The notes: a model not told the origin generated them from the letters alone. A stretch of DNA of 12,865 bases from CAZYMF01 sp964648215 (GCA_964648215.1 CAZYMF010000141.1:1-12865), one strand, 5' to 3'. Counted from the stretch's first letter, positions 1 through 6,986 are shown. A program made the numbers and translations.

Positions 1-12
1 GCGACCATAGAC

Positions 13-762
13 CTATCCGCCGAGAACGGCGGCGACGATCGGCGGCAGCACCTCGCCGACCCTGGCGTGCACGACCGCGTCGGCGAGATCGTCGTACGGC
101 GTCTCGCTCATCGTGACGATGACGAGGCTCGCCCCGCCCTGCTTGGCGAGTCCCGCCAGTGACGCCGCCGGGTTGACGACGAGCGAAGAGCCCAGCGCCA
201 GAAAGCAGTCCGACTCGCGCGCCAGAGTCGCGGCCTCCTGCAACACGTCGGCGGGCAGTGACTGACCGAAGGAGACGGTGGCCGGCTTCAGCCAGCCGCC
301 GCACTCTTTGCAAGCAGGAACGTCCTCGCCGGACTCGAGACGTTGCAGCACCGGCTGGATCGGCTCGCGCCGCCCGCAGCGCAGGCAGACGGCCTCGAGA
401 TTGGTGCCGTGCAGCTCCAGCACGCGCCGGCTGCCGGCGCGCTGGTGCAGCGCGTCGATGTTCTGGGTGATCACGGCGACGAGACGACCTGCGGCCTCGA
501 GCTCCGCCAGCGCCCGATGCGCCGCATTGGGCTCGGCCGCCAGCATCGCCGGCACCGTGGCCCGCTTGTAGCGCCAGTGCTCGCGACGCGCCTCGTGGCT
601 GGCGAGGAACTCCTGGTACTCGATCGGACGAAAGTGCTCCCACACCCCGCCGGGGCTGCGAAAGTCGGGGATCCCCGACTCGGTGCTGAGCCCGGCGCCC
701 GTGAGGGCCGCGGCCCGGTGCGCCCCGCGGAGAAGCTCGGCGGCCCGGTCTAGATCCTTCAT
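13..762 (-). CDS. SIR2-family NAD-dependent protein deacetylase (sirtuin)
   Basis: This protein would remove acetyl (or other acyl) groups from protein lysines in the cytoplasm, consuming NAD+ and releasing nicotinamide and O-acyl-ADP-ribose. Numbered from the ATG at 762 (249 residues), the Rossmann motif GAGLSTESGIPDFR starts at 22, TQNID is at 99-103, the catalytic His is H118 (in ELHGT), and the zinc Cys4 set is C126/C129 and C151/C154. The late NAD-binding motif LGSSLVVNPAAS starts near 190. Length is normal for a bacterial sirtuin. The zinc ribbon and the SSLVVNPAA segment resemble the Thermotoga-type (class U) enzymes more than E. coli CobB, so no symbol is given. An upstream in-frame TTG at 798 would add 12 residues. 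The ATG is preferred because GAAGGA lies 7 bases before it. The gene is divergent from the RidA gene. The family call is secure; the exact acyl preference is not visible. Confidence 0.95.
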   Translation of the reverse strand: MKDLDRAAELLRGAHRAAALTGAGLSTESGIPDFRSPGGVWEHFRPIEYQEFLASHEARREHWRYKRATVPAMLAAEPNAAHRALAELEAAGRLVAVITQNIDALHQRAGSRRVLELHGTNLEAVCLRCGRREPIQPVLQRLESGEDVPACKECGGWLKPATVSFGQSLPADVLQEAATLARESDCFLALGSSLVVNPAASLAGLAKQGGASLVIVTMSETPYDDLADAVVHARVGEVLPPIVAAVLGG

Positions 763-769
763 GGGAATG

Positions 770-775
770 TCCTTC
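770..775 (-). promoter_or_regulatory. Ribosome binding site deciding the sirtuin start
   Basis: On the minus strand GAAGGA is followed by a 7-base spacer and the ATG at 762. The in-frame TTG at 798 has no comparable purine tract, so this site supports the shorter 249-residue product. Confidence 0.6.
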
Positions 776-896
776 GCAGCCGATCGCGTCACGGTCAACC
801 GGGGCCCCCGCCGGCAACGGTGGACGCGACGGTGACGGCGCAGTAGGTTGCACCGGCATCATCGTTGGAAGGGGCACATCGCCGCCGCGAACGCAG

Positions 897-902
897 AGGA
901 GG
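897..902 (+). promoter_or_regulatory. Strong Shine-Dalgarno of the RidA-family gene
   Basis: AGGAGG, a full anti-16S match, sits 6 bases before the ATG at 909 and fixes the start. Confidence 0.75.
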
Positions 903-908
903 ATTCCG

Positions 909-1301
909 ATGGCCAATCGCAAGTTTCTCGTCCCTCAAGGCACCGAAATGATGCGCGAGCAGTTCCACTTCTCGCAGGGCGTGCAGGTGGGCAACACCAT
1001 TTACGTCTCCGGTCAAGGCGGCTGGGACGCCAGCTTCCAGCTCGCCAACAGTGTCGGGGCGCAGGCACGCCAGGCATTCAAAAACATGGAGTCCGTGCTC
1101 AAGGAAGCGGGAGCTTCGCTCGACGAGGTCGTCGAGCTCACGTCTTTCCATCTCGACATGAGTCAGATGGACGCCGTGGTGGCGGTGCTGAAGGAGGTCT
1201 TCCCGAACCACTGCCCCGCGTGGACCGCGGTCGGCGTGACGCGGCTGGCGATGCCGGCGATGCTGATCGAGATCAAAGCGGTCGCCGTGATCGGGAGCTA
1301 G
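909..1301 (+). CDS. RidA/YjgF/UK114-family protein, Arg105-lacking subtype
   Basis: A 130-residue cytoplasmic protein of the RidA superfamily. Canonical members are homotrimers that hydrolyse reactive enamine/imine intermediates such as 2-aminoacrylate. Family marks seen are the early strand segment VGNTIYVSGQGG (27-38), the central QARQAFKNMESVLKEAGAS helix region (52-70) and the C-terminal PAMLIEIKAVAVIG strand (116-129). The arginine that binds the substrate carboxylate in E. coli RidA (Arg105, normally in an R-x-x-V-x-V context) is replaced here by Trp105 in AWTAVGV. Family knowledge says Rid subgroups lacking this Arg do not show classic imine deaminase activity, so the substrate is open. 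The start is set by AGGAGG at 897-902 with a 6-base spacer. The gene is divergent from the sirtuin and has no intact gene directly behind it. Family call firm, function uncertain. Confidence 0.93.
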   Translation: MANRKFLVPQGTEMMREQFHFSQGVQVGNTIYVSGQGGWDASFQLANSVGAQARQAFKNMESVLKEAGASLDEVVELTSFHLDMSQMDAVVAVLKEVFPNHCPAWTAVGVTRLAMPAMLIEIKAVAVIGS

Positions 1302-1443
1302 CAGTCGGCCCGGCTTCTACGTCGAGACCATCGAGCCGCTGCCGTTCGTCTTCGTGCCCGTGCCCCGGAAAACCTACGAGGGGCTGGGGATCGCTCAACG
1401 AGGAGTCGGTCTGCGCCCTTCCCTGTTCACTTCCGCCCTTCCA

Positions 1444-1506
1444 TCAACCGCCGCTGGCGGCGCCGGTGAGCAACACGGTCTTGCCGGTGAGATTCGTCAC
1501 GTCCAT
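1444..1506 (-). pseudogene. Truncated N-terminus of a short-chain dehydrogenase/reductase
   Basis: Reading the minus strand from the ATG at 1506 gives MDVTNLTGKTVLLTGAASGG and then a stop codon (TGA, 1446-1444). This is a textbook classical SDR beginning: a short lead, a hydrophobic first beta strand, then the start of the TGxxxGxG cofactor motif. An intact gene would continue with I-G and a helix for another 230 or so residues. Here it stops within the glycine motif, and no continuation is seen in the other minus-strand frames down to 1300. It is most simply a remnant of a deleted or rearranged SDR gene. A chance ORF is possible because only 20 residues are readable. Confidence 0.5.
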
Positions 1507-1697
1507 GCGCCGCTACTTCGCAAGCCAACATCTCCGGGTCAGCTCCGAAGCGGGTCCCCCTTCCAGGGAGCAAGAAAAGTCGCGCGAAAGCTTCTGCACA
1601 CCAAGAAAGAAGCAATCCCGATTCACACACGCCTCCTGCTCTCCTCTCTGGTCCGGTTCTTGCCAGTGTGTCACCCGCCCGGGGTGCGACTCGGGCC

Positions 1698-1702
1698 GGA
1701 GG
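1698..1702 (+). promoter_or_regulatory. Shine-Dalgarno deciding the start of the exported protein
   Basis: GGAGG with a 6-base spacer precedes the ATG at 1709. The same open frame runs back to 848, but the residues before 1709 lack any protein-like pattern. This ATG is followed at once by a signal peptide, so it is the real start. Confidence 0.7.
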
Positions 1703-1708
1703 GGTGCG

Positions 1709-2263
1709 ATGCTCACCATCACCAGACCAACCCTCATCCTCGCGGTCGCCGGCGCGATGTTCCTAATCGCTCTGCCGCCTCCCGCTCGGTCGACACAGGT
1801 CAAACCGATGACCACGCGCGCCGTGCTCGACAGCTCGACGCGGGCGGTGTGGGCGCAGTGCACGGCGGTGGAGTCGAAAGAGGTCGCGCAGTACGGGCGC
1901 AACATCTTCACGTTCTCGACCTTCCGCGTCTTGAAGCGCATTCGCGGCGAGATCGGCGATACCTTCACCATCCGACTCCTAGGCGGACGATTGGGGGATA
2001 CCGCGGTGGAGGTGCCGATGATCCCGACCTTCGTCGCGGGCGAGGAGGTGGTCCTGCTGCTCGGCCCGGACAACGCTGACGGTCATCCGGTGATCTTCAT
2101 CCAGGGCGTGCTCCGGACAAAGACGGATGCGGCGACCGGGACACGCGTCATCACCACGCCCATCACCGGGATGCAGCTCTACCACGCGGCCGACGGCTCG
2201 CCGTATCAGTCCGTGCCGGCCACGGTTCCGGTCGACGACTTCGTCTACAGCGCCGGCCGTTAG
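1709..2263 (+). CDS. Exported protein of unknown function, partner of the downstream metalloprotease
   Basis: A 184-residue protein that I do not recognise by name. It begins with a clear Sec signal peptide: a short basic/polar start (MLTITRP), a hydrophobic core of about residues 8-22, and a Pro/Ala/Arg-Ser region before the mature part at about 29-30. The mature part reads as a small beta-rich domain. It contains an AVWAQCTAVESKE strand, a FRVLKRIRGEIGDTFTIRL stretch, a GGRLGD turn, and a PTFVAGEEVVLLLGP segment near the centre. Similar 'lKG..GD...vr..GG......P.F..GE..vlfL' exported proteins are remembered next to matrixin-like proteases in deltaproteobacteria, but this was not searched. 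One Cys remains in the mature part. The stop lies 22 bases before the giant metalloprotease gene, so the two are probably cotranscribed. Roles as inhibitor, chaperone or surface partner of the protease are speculation. Confidence 0.85.
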   Translation: MLTITRPTLILAVAGAMFLIALPPPARSTQVKPMTTRAVLDSSTRAVWAQCTAVESKEVAQYGRNIFTFSTFRVLKRIRGEIGDTFTIRLLGGRLGDTAVEVPMIPTFVAGEEVVLLLGPDNADGHPVIFIQGVLRTKTDAATGTRVITTPITGMQLYHAADGSPYQSVPATVPVDDFVYSAGR

Positions 2264-2276
2264 GTCGCATCCAGCG

Positions 2277-2281
2277 GGAGG
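2277..2281 (+). promoter_or_regulatory. Ribosome binding site of the giant metalloprotease
   Basis: GGAGG lies within a G-run (GGGAGGGGGG) and ends 4 bases before the ATG at 2286. The frame is open upstream to 2127, but that part lies inside the previous gene. The ATG at 2286 is followed directly by a signal peptide. Confidence 0.65.
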
Positions 2282-2285
2282 GGGG

Positions 2286-5200
2286 ATGAACCGGACGGCT
2301 CCCAGACAACTATCTTCGCTACTGGCCAGTGTCGTCACGGCCATCTTTCTCACCGCAGCCTGCCCCGCCGAGGGCTATCAGTTCTTCGAGGCGGACAAGG
2401 GCGGGTGCAAGTGGACCGCCATCGGGCCCGGCCACGTCGACTTCCTCGTCGACGCATCTTCGACCGCGGCGATCGGCGACGCGCTGTTGACCTCGGCAAC
2501 GACGGCACGCAACGCCTGGAACGACATCGCCACCGCGCGTGACGTCTTCGGCACCTTCACCAAGTCACCGGCGGACTTCACCGAGGCGAACTTCGGTGTG
2601 GCGTGGGGCAAGGGCTTCTCCACCGGACAACCCAACGCCGACGGGCAGCAGGAGGTGGTGCTCGACGAGACGGGTCAGATCATGACGCTATTCGGCCTCA
2701 ATCCCCTCGAGGTCAACGGCTTCGGTCCGTCCGAGAAGGTCATCGCCGCCGGCAGCTGCACGATCACCGATGCCTTGCTGCTGCTCAACGGCACGCGCAA
2801 CGACTTCGACCGCGATTCGACCATCGTGCACGAGTTCGGCCACATCCAGGGACTGGCGCACTCGTCGGTCGGCATGCACAACTCGCTCAACAGCGATCCC
2901 TTCCGCGACGGCTACGCCAGCCCCGGCGCCGCGCTCGACCCCATCGACATCGCCAGCACGCCGACGATGCATCCGTTTTCGAACGGCACCGGCAGTAACC
3001 GCCGCACGCCCGAGCAGGATGATATCGCGGGTCTGTCGGATCTGTACCCCGAGGCGAGCTTTTTCACCGCCTTCGGCGGCATCGCCGGCACGGTGACGCG
3101 CTGCTTCGAGAACACCGTGCTGCAGGGAGTGAACGTCCGGGCGATCAGCGTCGCCGACGCGCACTTGCAAGTGAGCCGCTACACCAGCTTCGACGGCAAC
3201 GGCGAGGGCCGGTTCAACATCAACGGCCTGCCCCCGGGCGACTACCGCGTCGTCGTCGAGGAGATGGGCTTCAACGGCTTCACCGCCGGCCGCATGGCGA
3301 TCAAGACCAAGACCGACGGCAACTTCGCCACCGAGTACTACGGCCCGACGGAGACCGAGGAGGCCGACTGCACCGAGAGCGTGCCCGACGAGGCGCTCGC
3401 CGTCGCCGTCTCGGGCGGGACGACGCGCGTCGGGATCGACGTCAAGGTGGGCGGCGCCGAGCTCGCCTTCGTCGTCGACGACACCGGCAGCATGGAGGAC
3501 GAGATCAACGCCGTCCGCGACATTCTCAGCTCGTTCGTCGGCGTCCTCGAGGCGCTCTCGCGCCAGTTCCCGACCGTCGCCATCGTGACCTTCAAGGACG
3601 GCGTCACCCTGCGCGGCATCAGCAACGATCCCGCTCGGCTGCGCGGGATCATCGATGCCCTCTACGCCGACAGCGGCGACGATTGCCCCGAGTCCGCCAA
3701 CGCGGCCCTGCTGGCGGCGGGGAAGCTGCTGCGCAACGACGGTGTCGCCATTCTGTTCACCGACGCCGACTCGCGGCCGAACGGGCCGACGGCGGACACC
3801 GTATCGAACTACTACCGCTCGAAGAGCCTCAGCCTCTCCGTCCTGCTGTCGGCCACGTGCGAAGAGGAGTTCGACGACGACGCCGGCGCCGCCGCCCAGT
3901 GCGCCCGCTGCCGCCAGGTCGACACCCGCTCCGGACGGGCCGCGGAGGCGCTCCCGGACACCGGTGACGAGTACCCGGAGCCGCCGATGCTCGGCTACCA
4001 GGACGCCGTCACGACGTTCGCCAAGATCGCCGCCGAGACCGGCGGCGTCTTCCGCACCACCCCCCGCCCGTCTCCGGGCGATCGGCGCACGGCATACGTG
4101 AACACGGGCACGAACATCTCGGTGTCGAGCGTGCTCCCCGCCATCGGCCTGCTGACCCCTGCCCGCGCGCCGCAGGGGGCCACCCTCGACGTCGAGATCC
4201 GCGGGGCGAACACCAACTGGAACAGCAGCAGCACGCTGACGTTCGTCGGCACGCCGATCGTGGTCAACTCCCGCACCATCCACTCGGCCAGCACCCTCAC
4301 GGCCAGCATCAGCGTCCCCGCGGGCGCGGCGGCGGGATTCTTCGACGTCAAGGTCGACACCGATCTCGGCGGCGTGCACGAGATCGCGGTCGGCACCGGA
4401 GCCTTCCAGGTGACGGTACCCAGCGGCGAGGCCGACGTCGTCTCGGTGATCCCGAGCAGCAGCGCGCCGGGCACCACCGTGCAGCTACACGTGACCGGCC
4501 TCGCCACCGACTTCGACAACGACACGGCGCTGCGCTTCGCTCGTCGCCAGACCATAGATCCCAGCATCACCGTGAACGCCATGAACGTCGAGAACGCCGG
4601 CTCGCTGCGCGCGACGATCACCGTCGCCAACGACGCCGCGATCGGCCCGCGTGACGTCGTGGTATACACCAACTCGACGACCATCATCGAGGCGCGCGGC
4701 TTCCTCGTCGCGCCCCCGGCGGCGGCGATCCCGCGCGTCGTCACGCTGGTACCGAGCCAGGCGATGCAGGGCTCCACCCTGCAGATCCAGATCACCGGCC
4801 AGGAGACCCACTTCGTCGACGGCACCAGCTTCGCCGGCTTCAGCGGCACGGGAATCACCGTTCTCTCCACCACCGTGTCGAGTTCCACCACCGCGCTGGC
4901 CGAGATCGGCATCGCCGCCGACGCCGCCTTGGGGTTCCGCGACGCGTTCGTCACCACCGGCGACGAATCGGCCGCGCTGCTCGACGGCTTCCAGATCGTC
5001 GCCGGCGCCCCGGGTTGCACCGGCGACTGCAACGACAACGGCGCGGTCACCGTCGACGAGCTGGTCACCGGCGTGAACATCGCGCTGGGCGCGGCGCCCC
5101 TGGGCGCCTGCTCGCCGATGGATGCCCGACACGATGGGCTGGTCACCGTCGATGAGCTGGGCAGGGCCGTGGATCACGCCCTGAACGGATGTCCGCCGCC

Positions 5201-6968
5201 AGCGGCCACGCCGACGCCGACGCAGACCACCGCCGGCACGGCCGTGGGCACGGCGACTCCCACGTCCTCGAACCTGCCGACGGTGACGCGCACGTCGACG
5301 GCCACTGTCGCGCCGAGCGCGACGCAGACGTCAAACGCCACGGTCGCACCCACGATCACACCGGGTGGAGGCGCGACCGTGCCGCAGTCGGTTGCCGGGG
5401 GCGCGGTGGCCGTCGCCAACGGGATGAGCGTGATCCCGGCCGTGATCTCGGCGATCGCCAGCGGCGTTCAGTACGGCAGCGGCGCGGCCCTGATCGCCGA
5501 GACCGGCGGGGGCGCGGCCGGTGCCTGTCCGCAGGGCGGCACGGCGACGCGCTCCGGGAGCATCCCGGGCACCATGACGCTGACGCTCTCCAACTGCACG
5601 CTGGCAACGGCGGAAGGCCTCCTGGTCCTCAACGGCACCGCAACCCTCAGCGGCATCCTGCCGCCACTGGTCTTCACCGCCAATCTGCAGGCGACCTTCA
5701 AGAACGCCTCCGGCACCACCACGTACCGGACCGCCTCCGCCGTCCTCAACGGAACCATCAACCCGCAGCTCGGCGGGAGCTGCTACGTCAGCGGCGTCAC
5801 CCTCGTCCTCGGCAGCGGGACTCTCGGCTCGCAGTTCACCGGCGACGGGGGAGTGACGGTGACTTTCAGCAACACCAGTGTCGGCGTCTCCGGCATCTCC
5901 TACAACGGCGACTGCGTCCCGGTGCAGTACTCTCTGACCTTCAACGGCCCGGCCACCGTCGCCGTCACCGACGGGGCGGGCGCGGCGGCCCAGACCTCGT
6001 ACGGCGTCAACTTCGCCAGCTTCGTCGTCGCTCAGGATGCGCGCAGCACGCCGACGCAGACGCAGATGAGCGGCAACCTCACCTCCGACTGCTTCGGCGG
6101 CACGGTGACACTGTCGACACGTGCGGCGCTGCTGAGCTCCTCCGCCGCTCCGTGCCCCACCGGCGGTGTCCTGCGGGTGACCGCGGCCGTCACTGCCGAC
6201 GTGCTCTATTCCGCCGGCGGCCAGGTCGGCATCGACACCAACCTCGATGGCAGCAGCGAGCAGACCTTCCCGTCCTGTCTCGATCCCGCCCTGCGTCAAT
6301 GCGTATCGAGCACGACGCCGACGACGACCCCGAACGCGACCGCCAGCGCCACGGCGACGCGCACGACGACGACGGCTCCGACCCCTGCTCCGACGGCGAC
6401 GCGAACCGCCACCTCGCCCCTGGTCCCGACCCCGACGCGGACCGCCACGGCGCCGGCGACACCGACGCGCACCGCCACCCCGACGCCGACGAAGACGCCG
6501 ATGACCCTCGTCTACTGCAGCACGCCCAATCTATCGATCCCCGATGACGACACGATCTTCGGCGCCAGCGACAGTATCACCATCCCGGCCGCGGCTGGCG
6601 TCACCATTTCGCGCCTGCGGGTGCAGATCGACATCGACCACACCTGGGTCGGCGACCTGGTCGTCTATCTCGACCACATCGACGAGCTCAGCTACGCGGA
6701 GCTGATCGATCAGGTCCGCGACGCGCCGGGGAGCGACCACACCTGCGGCGGCACCAACATCCGCTGCACGCTCGACGACGCCGCGGCGGAGTCGGTGCAG
6801 GACCAGTGCTCCGCCGTGCCGCCGGCGGTCAACGGCACCTTTCAGCCGTTCGAGCCACTGGGAATGTTCAACGGCGAGAGCAGCGCCGGCACGTGGACGC
6901 TGTCGGTCTACGACGTCTACGCGGGAGACACGGGAACGTTGCTGCGCTGGTGCATCGAGGTGAACTAG
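2286..6968 (+). CDS. Giant secreted mosaic metalloprotease: matrixin-like, vWA, IPT, dockerin-like, P domain
   Basis: A 1560-residue exported protein. Parts in order: a signal peptide (about 1-30, ending near AACPAEG, where a weak lipobox reading is possible); a matrixin-type zinc protease with HEFGHIQGLAH (H182, E183, H186, H192), a Met-turn at M228 (TMHPF) and the usual DDIAGLSDLYP close near 244-254; a CNA-B/carboxypeptidase-regulatory-like beta domain (263-350); a von Willebrand A domain (390-590) with MIDAS residues D398, T400, S402 (DDTGS) and D493 in FTDAD, plus a Cys-containing insertion; three IPT/TIG-like beta domains (about 613-708, 717-808, 815-905); a dockerin-like pair with EF loops 914-925 and 946-957; a Thr/Pro stalk (970-1030); an unassigned beta-rich domain (1031-1342); a second Thr/Pro stalk (1343-1405); and a P (proprotein convertase) domain, 1406-1560, with HTWVGDLVVYL and SAGTWTLSVYD. 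It should act outside the cell on protein substrates, needing Zn2+ and probably Ca2+. No frameshift is seen. The substrate is unknown. Confidence 0.93.
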   Translation: MNRTAPRQLSSLLASVVTAIFLTAACPAEGYQFFEADKGGCKWTAIGPGHVDFLVDASSTAAIGDALLTSATTARNAWNDIATARDVFGTFTKSPADFTEANFGVAWGKGFSTGQPNADGQQEVVLDETGQIMTLFGLNPLEVNGFGPSEKVIAAGSCTITDALLLLNGTRNDFDRDSTIVHEFGHIQGLAHSSVGMHNSLNSDPFRDGYASPGAALDPIDIASTPTMHPFSNGTGSNRRTPEQDDIAGLSDLYPEASFFTAFGGIAGTVTRCFENTVLQGVNVRAISVADAHLQVSRYTSFDGNGEGRFNINGLPPGDYRVVVEEMGFNGFTAGRMAIKTKTDGNFATEYYGPTETEEADCTESVPDEALAVAVSGGTTRVGIDVKVGGAELAFVVDDTGSMEDEINAVRDILSSFVGVLEALSRQFPTVAIVTFKDGVTLRGISNDPARLRGIIDALYADSGDDCPESANAALLAAGKLLRNDGVAILFTDADSRPNGPTADTVSNYYRSKSLSLSVLLSATCEEEFDDDAGAAAQCARCRQVDTRSGRAAEALPDTGDEYPEPPMLGYQDAVTTFAKIAAETGGVFRTTPRPSPGDRRTAYVNTGTNISVSSVLPAIGLLTPARAPQGATLDVEIRGANTNWNSSSTLTFVGTPIVVNSRTIHSASTLTASISVPAGAAAGFFDVKVDTDLGGVHEIAVGTGAFQVTVPSGEADVVSVIPSSSAPGTTVQLHVTGLATDFDNDTALRFARRQTIDPSITVNAMNVENAGSLRATITVANDAAIGPRDVVVYTNSTTIIEARGFLVAPPAAAIPRVVTLVPSQAMQGSTLQIQITGQETHFVDGTSFAGFSGTGITVLSTTVSSSTTALAEIGIAADAALGFRDAFVTTGDESAALLDGFQIVAGAPGCTGDCNDNGAVTVDELVTGVNIALGAAPLGACSPMDARHDGLVTVDELGRAVDHALNGCPPPAATPTPTQTTAGTAVGTATPTSSNLPTVTRTSTATVAPSATQTSNATVAPTITPGGGATVPQSVAGGAVAVANGMSVIPAVISAIASGVQYGSGAALIAETGGGAAGACPQGGTATRSGSIPGTMTLTLSNCTLATAEGLLVLNGTATLSGILPPLVFTANLQATFKNASGTTTYRTASAVLNGTINPQLGGSCYVSGVTLVLGSGTLGSQFTGDGGVTVTFSNTSVGVSGISYNGDCVPVQYSLTFNGPATVAVTDGAGAAAQTSYGVNFASFVVAQDARSTPTQTQMSGNLTSDCFGGTVTLSTRAALLSSSAAPCPTGGVLRVTAAVTADVLYSAGGQVGIDTNLDGSSEQTFPSCLDPALRQCVSSTTPTTTPNATASATATRTTTTAPTPAPTATRTATSPLVPTPTRTATAPATPTRTATPTPTKTPMTLVYCSTPNLSIPDDDTIFGASDSITIPAAAGVTISRLRVQIDIDHTWVGDLVVYLDHIDELSYAELIDQVRDAPGSDHTCGGTNIRCTLDDAAAESVQDQCSAVPPAVNGTFQPFEPLGMFNGESSAGTWTLSVYDVYAGDTGTLLRWCIEVN
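5016..5192 (+). other. Dockerin-like pair of calcium loops (within the metalloprotease gene)
   Basis: Two EF-hand-like loops follow the third IPT-like domain: D914-C-N-D-N-G-A-V-T-V-D-E925 and D946-A-R-H-D-G-L-V-T-V-D-E957. Each is followed by a helix (LVTGVNIALG and LGRAVDHALNG), with Cys residues flanking the unit (C911, C915, C969). This matches the type I dockerin plan of paired calcium loop plus helix. Arg in the third position of the second loop weakens its Ca2+ coordination. No cohesin is encoded in this window. Confidence 0.75.
5193..5373 (+). repeat. First Thr/Pro-rich stalk (coding low-complexity)
   Basis: The DNA is rich in ACG, CCG and ACC codons and gives a Pro-Thr-Ala-Ser tract (for example ATPTPTQTTAGTAVGTATPT) at residues 970-1030. 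It separates the dockerin-like unit from the unassigned beta domain. Such tracts are flexible extracellular spacers and possible O-glycosylation sites. At DNA level it is an imprecise codon repeat, not a strict tandem array. Confidence 0.8.
6312..6500 (+). repeat. Second Thr/Pro-rich stalk (coding low-complexity)
   Basis: Residues 1343-1405 are nearly all Thr, Pro, Ala and Arg, with a loose PTPTRTATAPATP period, and end in PTPTKTP just before the P domain. The spacer isolates the C-terminal P domain from the rest of the protein. Confidence 0.8.
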
Positions 6969-6986
6969 GGGGACGGCGGTACTGGC

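Larger units (their letters stand above)
1302..1708. other. 407-base stretch without an intact gene; gene-remnant zone
   Basis: No full-length gene is supported here. The first part (about 1306-1400, plus strand, frame 1) reads like the end of a protein, with aromatic and Pro-rich text (GFYVETIEPLPFVFVPVP), but it has no start and its family was not recognised. Positions 1444-1506 on the minus strand carry a truncated SDR N-terminus (separate entry). From about 1507 to 1700 the base composition is somewhat more A-rich and no coding signal is visible; this part should hold the promoter for the exported-protein/metalloprotease pair. The 9-mer GGGGTGCGA occurs at 1681-1689 and again at 1701-1709, next to the start codon. 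No convincing -35/-10 pair was found. Confidence 0.5.

Noticed and set aside
763..798. TTG start at 798 giving a longer sirtuin.
   Set aside because: A rare start codon with no ribosome site. The ATG at 762 has GAAGGA 7 bases upstream, and sirtuins typically begin near this point.
848..1708. Upstream extension of the 184-residue exported protein's frame back to 848.
   Set aside because: It overlaps the real RidA gene in another frame, has no family pattern, and would bury the signal peptide in mid-protein. GGAGG before 1709 marks the true start.
2307..2372. Lipoprotein reading of the metalloprotease signal (LTAAC).
   Set aside because: The position before the Cys fits only loosely (Thr at -3 rather than Leu), so an ordinary signal peptide is equally likely. 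Not claimed as a feature.
2688..4379. A 563-residue minus-strand open frame opposite the metalloprotease.
   Set aside because: Composition is Arg/Ala/Gly/Val-rich without motifs, and it overlaps the clearly coding protease and vWA region on the plus strand.
5193..5373. Possible tandem or CRISPR-like repeat in the ACG/CCG-rich tract.
   Set aside because: There are no constant-length repeats with unique spacers. It is an in-frame Thr/Pro coding tract inside the metalloprotease.
6969..6986. Search for a terminator between the convergent metalloprotease and epimerase genes.
   Set aside because: Only 18 bases separate the stops, and no hairpin or T-run is visible.
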